Positions 7,319-11,260 of a stretch of DNA of 11,260 nucleotides are shown here, piece by piece; the stretch's first letter is position 1; each line of letters starts with the position of its first letter. The position numbers were made by a program, and so were the translations under genes. Source of the DNA: an uncultured archaeon (GTDB lineage: Archaea > Thermoproteota > Nitrososphaeria > Nitrososphaerales > CALBXV01). Below the pieces are notes generated by a model. That model was not told where the DNA came from. It did not search any database and saw only the letters and a program-made list of their open reading frames with translations. Location: contig CALBXV010000224.1 in assembly GCA_937890045.1 (NCBI GenBank), positions 1-11,260 on the forward strand, read 5' to 3'.

Positions 7319-8427
7319 TGTGCTACTCCAATTGTATTTCCTACACCAATTACTAATATATTATCTCCTTTTTCTGATTTTTCATTAATTATTTTTTGTG
7401 TTATTTCTATTACCTTATCAGTTGATTCTGCTATATCTTTTTTCATTATCGAAATTGCTTCTACTAATGATTGTTTAATAACAATTGCATATACAGGAAT
7501 ATTATTTTTTTGCGCTACTTCTTCAATTTTAAACCTATCTACACCAATCCCCCCAATCGCAGCTCCAATACCTTCTGCTATAGAACCAGTTTTTTCCCCT
7601 TCTAATTTTAACGCTGCATCTATCATTATAATATTGTTTAATTTCACATTCATTTTCTTTACTATGTTCTCAACTGCAAGTCCAGGTTGACCAACATTAC
7701 CACCAGGACCTTCAGCTTTCATTAAATAAATTTTTCTATCATTATATTTGTATTCTGTTAATAGTGTATCTTCTGCTATTTCCTGAGTTTTTTTATTCAT
7801 CATCAATTTTCCTACTATCATTGGTCCTATACCATCACCAATTGGTTGAATTTGTTTGAATGTAACTAACGCTTTATTTAACGCGTCAACTTGTTGCATT
7901 ATTAAAGGCATAAGCATTTGTAATTGTATGATTATAAAGAAACTTTTAGTTCTTTTTCCAAATAGATAAAAATGTCTTACAATTTTATAAATAAAATTTA
8001 ACGCTGACCCAATTTCTATTACATTATCAACTGTGCTTAGTTCTACTTTGTTCGAATTTGGTGATAAACTCTTAATTTCTTCTTTCATTCTATGATCTCT
8101 TAAATTCATTATATGTTCAATTTTATTTATTATTCCTGCCGGGTCTAAATTGACTGGCATAATAGTAAAATATTCTAAAAACTGATTTATTTTGTTTGTA
8201 GGATCTTCTTTTGGCTTTATAGTTTCTTTAACAAATTCAATTACTTCTAATTTTGATTTATCTCTTGTAACTTTTAATTTATTTAACGATCGTCCAATTT
8301 CATTTAAAGCTAAAAATCCTTGAAAACGTTGACCATATAACATCATCACTAATATAAAAATGGGCCAAATTAAAAACCCTATTAAATTACCTCCCTCCTC
8401 TGGGAACATAATTAAATTCTCAATCAT
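7315..8427 (-). CDS. DUF1512 family membrane-anchored protein
   Basis: This archaeal protein of unknown function has 370 aa. One hydrophobic segment at residues about 13-32 (LIGFLIWPIFILVMMLYGQ) should anchor it in the membrane; the remaining 335 residues lack a further clear membrane span, though 162-178 is hydrophobic. Four Gly-rich loops stand out: about 197-206 (GDGIGPMIVG), 239-249 (EGPGGNVGQPG), 276-296 (ending GIGAAIGGIG) and 359-367 (VIGVGNTIG). The acidic and Gly-rich pattern around 268-296 looks like a conserved core, and the loops could bind a phosphate or nucleotide, but no standard P-loop is present. The start is the ATG at 8427: a TTTATTAA box is centred 27-28 bp ahead. A GTG at 8439 would add four residues. 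The TGA overlaps the ATG of the zinc-ribbon gene. The family assignment is from recall of the conserved C-terminal pattern. Confidence 0.85.
   Translation of the reverse strand: MIENLIMFPEEGGNLIGFLIWPIFILVMMLYGQRFQGFLALNEIGRSLNKLKVTRDKSKLEVIEFVKETIKPKEDPTNKINQFLEYFTIMPVNLDPAGIINKIEHIMNLRDHRMKEEIKSLSPNSNKVELSTVDNVIEIGSALNFIYKIVRHFYLFGKRTKSFFIIIQLQMLMPLIMQQVDALNKALVTFKQIQPIGDGIGPMIVGKLMMNKKTQEIAEDTLLTEYKYNDRKIYLMKAEGPGGNVGQPGLAVENIVKKMNVKLNNIIMIDAALKLEGEKTGSIAEGIGAAIGGIGVDRFKIEEVAQKNNIPVYAIVIKQSLVEAISIMKKDIAESTDKVIEITQKIINEKSEKGDNILVIGVGNTIGVAQ
7326..7329 (-). promoter_or_regulatory. Shine-Dalgarno sequence of the zinc-ribbon gene
   Basis: On the minus strand GGAG lies 7 nt ahead of the ATG at 7318, inside the end of the DUF1512 coding region. 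It contrasts with the TATA-box-only starts of first genes nearby. Confidence 0.55.
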
Positions 8428-8450
8428 TATTATCTTCACTATTAATTGCT

Positions 8451-8458
8451 TTAATAAA
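8451..8458 (-). promoter_or_regulatory. TATA-like box for the DUF1512 operon
   Basis: Read on the minus strand, TTTATTAA is centred 27-28 bp before the ATG at 8427, fitting a leaderless mRNA and favouring that ATG over the GTG at 8439. Confidence 0.45.
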
Positions 8459-8519
8459 TTTATCTAGTTTTTAGCATATCCAAACCATCTAACTTATTAC
8501 ATTGGATTATATTTACGTT

Positions 8520-8528
8520 AAAAATTTA
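8520..8528 (-). terminator. Possible T-rich terminator of 5S rRNA
   Basis: About 16-24 bases after the 5S 3' end, the minus strand reads TAAATTTTT. A T-run is the usual archaeal termination signal. In such AT-rich DNA the signal is weak and no hairpin supports it. Confidence 0.3.
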
Positions 8529-8543
8529 TATTTTATATTAAAT

Positions 8544-8655
8544 GCCGGCACCAATACTTCGCAAGGGCTTTCGCACCTAACTAACATATAGGCGACATAT
8601 GGTTTGACTTCCGGGTTCGGATGAGACCGGGTAGGACCCACATGCTATGGCCGGC
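8544..8655 (-). rRNA. rrf: 5S ribosomal RNA
   Basis: The minus strand gives a GC-rich island of about 112 nt in AT-rich DNA. It begins GCCGGCCATAGC and ends GGTGCCGGC. The two GCCGGC ends pair as helix I, followed by the universal CCATAGC loop A. CATGTGG pairs with CCATATG as helix II, and between them lies the conserved CCGAACCCGGAAGTCAAAC segment of helix III. Ends are set by helix I and could be off by a few bases. The gene stands alone, with no 16S, 23S or tRNA genes beside it, as I recall for Thaumarchaeota, where 5S is unlinked. A TATA-like box lies 27-28 bp upstream of the 5' end. Confidence 0.95.
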
Positions 8656-8677
8656 TATTTTTAATCATATAATAGGT

Positions 8678-8687
8678 TATAATTTAA
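8678..8687 (-). promoter_or_regulatory. TATA-like box of the 5S rRNA gene
   Basis: On the minus strand TTAAATTATA is centred 27-28 bp upstream of the 5S 5' end at 8655. The spacing implies that transcription starts at or very near the mature 5' end. Confidence 0.5.
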
Positions 8688-8750
8688 CTTTTTCTATAAA
8701 TATTTTAAACTATTTATTTTTATGACTTTTTAATGTAAATATTCAGTATT

Positions 8751-9056
8751 TTATTTCGTCTTAGAATCAGTTTTTGTATCAGAATCCATTGATTCTTTAA
8801 TTTTAACTTTTAATTCATCGTCACTTAATTTTTCCATTTCTTCAGCTTCTATGTCTAAACTTTCAGCTATTTTTTCAAGTTTTTCTCTATCTTTAGATTT
8901 ATTTGCAGCTTCTAATGCTTCTTTTTCTGATTGTTGTTTACCTTTTTTAAACTCTCCACTTGATCTTCCTATAGATCGTGCTAATTCAGGGAGTTTTTTA
9001 GCTCCAAATATAAGGATAACTATTACTAAGATTATCCATATCCATTCTTGACCCAT
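8751..9056 (-). CDS. tatA: Sec-independent (Tat) translocase subunit, TatA/TatE family
   Basis: TatA oligomers form the membrane passage for folded proteins carrying twin-arginine signals. The 101-aa protein has a short N-terminal stretch (MGQEW), one membrane segment at about residues 5-19, the FG hinge with the following basic residues (FGAKKLPELARSIG, 17-30), then an amphipathic helix and a long charged tail. The tail includes a SLDIEAEEMEKLSDDEL segment (66-82), resembling a short helix-turn-helix-like motif I associate with several archaeal TatA proteins. The start is the ATG at 9056; a TTG at 9077 would add MQQLIGI and is plausible, since some archaeal TatA proteins begin with a few extra hydrophobic residues. 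No tatC is in the window, so its partner lies elsewhere. The gene is divergent from the 80-aa gene and sits upstream of 5S rRNA on the same strand, about 95 bp away. Confidence 0.9.
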   Translation of the reverse strand: MGQEWIWIILVIVILIFGAKKLPELARSIGRSSGEFKKGKQQSEKEALEAANKSKDREKLEKIAESLDIEAEEMEKLSDDELKVKIKESMDSDTKTDSKTK

Positions 9057-9212
9057 TATACCGATTAGTTGTTGCAATTTACATAATTAATTAACTTTGT
9101 TGATTATTATATCTTTCGATTATATAGTTTATAGTATTGATTAAGTAATTTTTTATATTTTTTATTGAATTATAGAATACCTTAAATATTTAATTAAAAC
9201 AAAAGTAAAGTA
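9057..9212. promoter_or_regulatory. Divergent intergenic region between tatA and the 80-aa gene
   Basis: This very AT-rich spacer of about 155 bp must hold the promoters of both genes. On the + side TTAAATATT at 9182-9190 is centred exactly 27 bp before the ATG at 9213. For tatA, candidate boxes lie at about 9081-9092 (for the ATG at 9056) and 9104-9112 (for the TTG at 9077), so they do not settle its start. No operator-like repeat or RNA gene is apparent. Confidence 0.4.
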
Positions 9213-9455
9213 ATGACCAATGATTCTGAGAGTCCATATGAAGATATATTGAAAATTTCTATATTAGAAACTGAACAAGAGCTCGATAAAATACAAACTA
9301 AATTTAATAACACAAAAAATCCACTTAAAAAACTGGAATTAAGTAGTGAAATTACACAAATTCAATACAATCTTAGCGCTATGCATAATGATTTAACCAG
9401 TTATCAAAGATGTCTTAATGAAGTTCGTAATCCTACTAAAGTAACATCACATTAA
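9213..9455 (+). CDS. Small helical protein, 80 aa, function unknown
   Basis: I do not recognise this protein. It has an acidic N terminus (MTNDSESPYED), a first helix of about residues 9-32 rich in Glu, Leu, Ile and Lys, a short turn with Asn and Pro (NNTKNPLKK), and a second helix of about 37-70 with heptad-like spacing (LELSSEITQIQYNLSAMHND). This suggests an antiparallel two-helix hairpin or a coiled-coil dimer. There is one Cys (C67), no metal site and no membrane segment. The ATG at 9213 is supported by a TATA-like box centred 27 bp upstream, as for a leaderless mRNA. The DHH gene begins 43 bp downstream on the same strand and could be read from the same transcript. The coding pattern and clean promoter argue that it is real despite its size. 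Confidence 0.75.
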   Translation: MTNDSESPYEDILKISILETEQELDKIQTKFNNTKNPLKKLELSSEITQIQYNLSAMHNDLTSYQRCLNEVRNPTKVTSH

Positions 9456-9498
9456 ACATAAACTATTTTATTATTTAGTTATATAATATATTGATTAG

Positions 9499-10479
9499 AT
9501 GGAATTAATAGTTTGTATTTCTCATAGTCAAGACGTTGATGGATTAGGATCTGCAGCCTTAATTAAAATAGTTAAAAAAAATGCTAGAATAATTTTAGCT
9601 GATTATGGAAATTATTTAGATGAAATATCCGCTCTTGATAAAATTGACGAATTAATTTTATGTGATTTAGGTTTTAATAGTCGTATGGAAAAAAACTTAT
9701 TGAAAGAATTTACTAGAATTAATAAATTTGGTAAAATATCTTATATAGATCATCATCCACTTAGCGATGAAGTTAAACAGAAATTAACTGATATTGGTGT
9801 AAATGTAATACATTCTACTGAAGTATGTACAAGTATGTTAGCGTTCCAATACTATGTGAAAAAATTGCCTAGAAAAGCGGGTCTAATAGCCGCATATGGT
9901 GCTGTAACTGATTATCTAGATAATGATGTTGTATCAAGAAAATTAATTGATGGATTTGATAGACAATTTGTATTATTTGAATCAACCTTATTATCTCATG
10001 CTATTTCCGAATCAAGAGGTAAATATGTTGTACTTGATAATATAGTTGATGGACTTAGTAATCTCAAATTCCCTCATGAAATTGAAGGATTGAACAATTT
10101 AGCTAATGATCAAGTTGATAAACTGGGTTTATTAATTACAACATTAAATAAAATTGGTATTAAACGTAAATATTTTGCATATGGTGAAGCTGATGGTATA
10201 TCCGCAGGTAATTTAGCAAATTTGTTAATGGGTGAATTTAATACTCCTGTAGCTTTAGCTTATAAAACAAAGAAAGTTGAGGGTGTTTATGACATATCCA
10301 TTCGTGGTTCTGATATTCACACCAATCTTGATTTAGGTCAAATTGTTGGACAAATTGCGACAAAATTAGGAGGATTTGGCGGAGGTCATCCAAAAGCCAG
10401 CGGTGCTAGAATACCTATGAATAAATTTGATGAATTTTTAAATTTATTAGATGAGCATATTTCAGGTCAACTTATTTGA
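9499..10479 (+). CDS. DHH/DHHA1 family phosphoesterase (RecJ- or NrnA-like)
   Basis: The protein (326 aa) is a Mn-dependent phosphoesterase of the DHH superfamily, which cuts single-stranded DNA, short RNA or small nucleotides depending on subfamily. The metal-binding motifs appear in order: SHSQDVDGLGSAAL (residues 8-21; H9, D12, D14), CDLGFN (55-60; D56), the signature DHH at 84-86, and GAVTDYLDND (134-143; D138). A DHHA1 domain ends in GGGHPKASGA (294-303), which binds the nucleic acid or phosphate end. It is shorter than the GINS-associated nuclease (GAN) proteins I recall, so a stand-alone archaeal RecJ-like or oligonucleotide-degrading enzyme is more likely. A TTTTATTATTT stretch centred about 28 bp ahead of the ATG may be its own promoter. 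It overlaps the endonuclease III gene (TTGA at 10476-10479), suggesting a joint role in repair or strand processing; this is inference. Confidence 0.9.
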   Translation: MELIVCISHSQDVDGLGSAALIKIVKKNARIILADYGNYLDEISALDKIDELILCDLGFNSRMEKNLLKEFTRINKFGKISYIDHHPLSDEVKQKLTDIGVNVIHSTEVCTSMLAFQYYVKKLPRKAGLIAAYGAVTDYLDNDVVSRKLIDGFDRQFVLFESTLLSHAISESRGKYVVLDNIVDGLSNLKFPHEIEGLNNLANDQVDKLGLLITTLNKIGIKRKYFAYGEADGISAGNLANLLMGEFNTPVALAYKTKKVEGVYDISIRGSDIHTNLDLGQIVGQIATKLGGFGGGHPKASGARIPMNKFDEFLNLLDEHISGQLI

Positions 10480-11126
10480 TATCTAATATCGAAAACATTC
10501 TCTTATCTATAAAAGATATGGTGAATGAAACTAATCCAACTATGCTTGATGATCTACAGTCTTATAAAGATCCGTTTAGAATATTAATTTCTACTATTTT
10601 ATCACAACGAGCAAAAGATGAACAAACTTTTCGTATATCTCAATTACTTTTTTCTAAATATTCTAATGTTGATGAATTATCTCAAGCATCTGAAATTGAA
10701 TTACATAAAATTTTGAAGCCTATAGGATTTTACCGTGTTAAATCTAAAAATATTAAAAAAGTTGCTAATATTATTAAACAAAAATTTAATGGTGTTGTAC
10801 CAGAAAATTTTGATGAATTAATTTCTTTACCTTCTGTAGGTCGCAAATCTGCTAATTGTGTATTAGTATACGCGTTTAATAAACTCGCTATTCCTGTTGA
10901 TACTCATGTTCATCGTGTAAGTAATAGACTTGGATTAGTAGATACTAAAAATCCAGATAATACTGAATATAAATTAAGTGAAATTTTAGATAAAAAATTT
11001 TGGTCTGATGTGAATTCTGATTTCATCAGATTTGGGAAAACAATATGTAAACCCATTAATCCTAATTGCCAAGTTTGTAAATTAAAAGATATCTGTAAGT
11101 GGAACAAGTTAAATAATTTTGCTTAA
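10476..11126 (+). CDS. nth: Endonuclease III (DNA glycosylase/AP lyase)
   Basis: This base-excision repair enzyme removes oxidised pyrimidines and cuts the abasic site by beta-elimination. The 216-aa protein has the helix-hairpin-helix LPSVGRKSA (118-126) with catalytic K124, the catalytic Asp D142 in VDTHVHRVSNR, and a [4Fe-4S] cluster loop C191-x6-C198-x2-C201-x5-C207, exactly the family spacing. The start is a TTG at 10476 that overlaps the TGA of the DHH gene, with a partial Shine-Dalgarno AGGT at 10464-10467. The first ATG (10518) would remove the helix NIENILLSIKDM, which lines up with the N-terminal helix of other endonuclease III proteins; with the TTG start, the DPF segment falls near residue 32 as in E. 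coli Nth. The gene is probably co-transcribed and coupled with the DHH gene. It converges on the last gene of the window. Confidence 0.93.
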   Translation: MISNIENILLSIKDMVNETNPTMLDDLQSYKDPFRILISTILSQRAKDEQTFRISQLLFSKYSNVDELSQASEIELHKILKPIGFYRVKSKNIKKVANIIKQKFNGVVPENFDELISLPSVGRKSANCVLVYAFNKLAIPVDTHVHRVSNRLGLVDTKNPDNTEYKLSEILDKKFWSDVNSDFIRFGKTICKPINPNCQVCKLKDICKWNKLNNFA

Positions 11127-11138
11127 TTAGAAAATTAA

Positions 11139-11143
11139 TTTTT
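11139..11143 (+). terminator. T-run after nth
   Basis: A TTTTT run 12 bases after the nth stop may end its transcript. It lies at the 3' end of the converging minus-strand gene, so termination there would limit read-through. Support is weak because the DNA is AT-rich throughout. Confidence 0.25.
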
Positions 11144-11260
11144 AACGATACATAGATCTTAAATGTGGATATTTTGAAGATAACAAGTTATCAAGTTCTT
11201 GTTTTAATTCATAATCAACCTTTTTTGTAAAATCTGGAAAATTTTGTAACGGTTTGGGAG
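11142..11260 (-). CDS. 3' end of an unidentified gene (38 residues visible)
   Basis: On the minus strand one frame is open from the window edge to a TAA at 11142-11144. It encodes a Lys/Leu/Tyr-rich soluble C terminus that ends HLRSMYR; the visible part reads like an ordinary globular protein with a terminal helix (VDYELKQELDNLLSSKY). The other two minus frames are broken by stops. The 5' part lies beyond base 11260. The gene converges on nth with 15 bp between stops. The fragment is too short for me to name a family. Confidence 0.6.
   Translation of the reverse strand, partial: PKPLQNFPDFTKKVDYELKQELDNLLSSKYPHLRSMYR

Noticed and set aside
8428..8543. Possible tRNA gene next to 5S rRNA
   Set aside because: No T-loop consensus, no acceptor stem pairing and no GC-rich island outside the 5S gene itself.
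8851..9051. A 66-codon + strand open frame inside tatA
   Set aside because: Opposite strand of the charged tatA helix, giving a Ser/Leu/Phe-rich artefact.
9078..9212. Possible small RNA or riboswitch in the tatA/80-aa spacer
   Set aside because: Sequence is nearly pure A/T with no GC-rich stem; unlike the 5S region nothing stands out, so it is best read as promoter DNA.
10910..11107. A 65-codon minus-strand open frame inside nth
   Set aside because: Covers the iron-sulphur loop region of nth in reverse; no independent signals.
1..11260. CRISPR arrays, insertion sequences, toxin-antitoxin or defence genes
   Set aside because: No regularly spaced repeats, transposase motifs, terminal inverted repeats or defence domains were seen; nearly all genes are housekeeping or lineage-type conserved.

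Overview
The window is a compact, very AT-rich piece of an archaeal chromosome (about 27% GC in the lines I counted by hand). The archaeal markers are a two-subunit PheRS with an archaeal-type alpha chain, an archaeal TrpRS, an archaeal-type phosphopantetheine adenylyltransferase (CoaD-like), a type II methionine aminopeptidase, a DUF1512 protein, a lone 5S rRNA gene, and TATA boxes about 27 bp ahead of starts. The gene set, the unlinked 5S gene and the DUF1512 protein best fit Thaumarchaeota (Nitrososphaerota, Nitrosopumilales-like). That placement rests on memory of gene content, not on a search. The GC content is lower than I recall for free-living Nitrosopumilus, so a reduced or host-associated lineage is possible but not shown.

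Left end (1-1311): the C-terminal part of a coiled-coil protein on the + strand meets, tail to tail, an unrecognised 224-aa basic protein whose base composition is somewhat less AT-rich than its neighbours. Next (1311-6102, minus strand) comes a translation and cofactor cluster transcribed in the order coaD-like, trpS, pheS, pheT, with short gaps and a 10-bp pheS/pheT overlap. A 77-bp divergent promoter region separates it from map (+). The map stop codon overlaps the stop of a small zinc-ribbon protein gene, which is coupled by an ATGA overlap to a membrane-anchored DUF1512 protein (minus strand). A solitary 5S rRNA gene and a tatA gene follow on the minus strand. The right part (+) holds an 80-aa helical protein, a DHH/DHHA1 phosphoesterase and an endonuclease III, the last two overlapping by TTGA. 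The window closes in the 3' end of another minus-strand gene.

Functionally the region is mostly housekeeping: aminoacylation of tRNA-Phe and tRNA-Trp, CoA synthesis, N-terminal Met removal, Tat export, ribosome assembly and DNA repair. A recurring pattern is that first genes have a TATA-like box 25-28 bp ahead of the start codon, as expected for leaderless mRNAs, while genes inside operons (pheT, zinc ribbon) carry GGAG Shine-Dalgarno sequences. I saw no mobile element, CRISPR array, defence island or tRNA gene. The least explained parts are the DUF1512/zinc-ribbon pair, the 224-aa protein and the 80-aa protein. No stretch longer than 300 bases lacks a gene.
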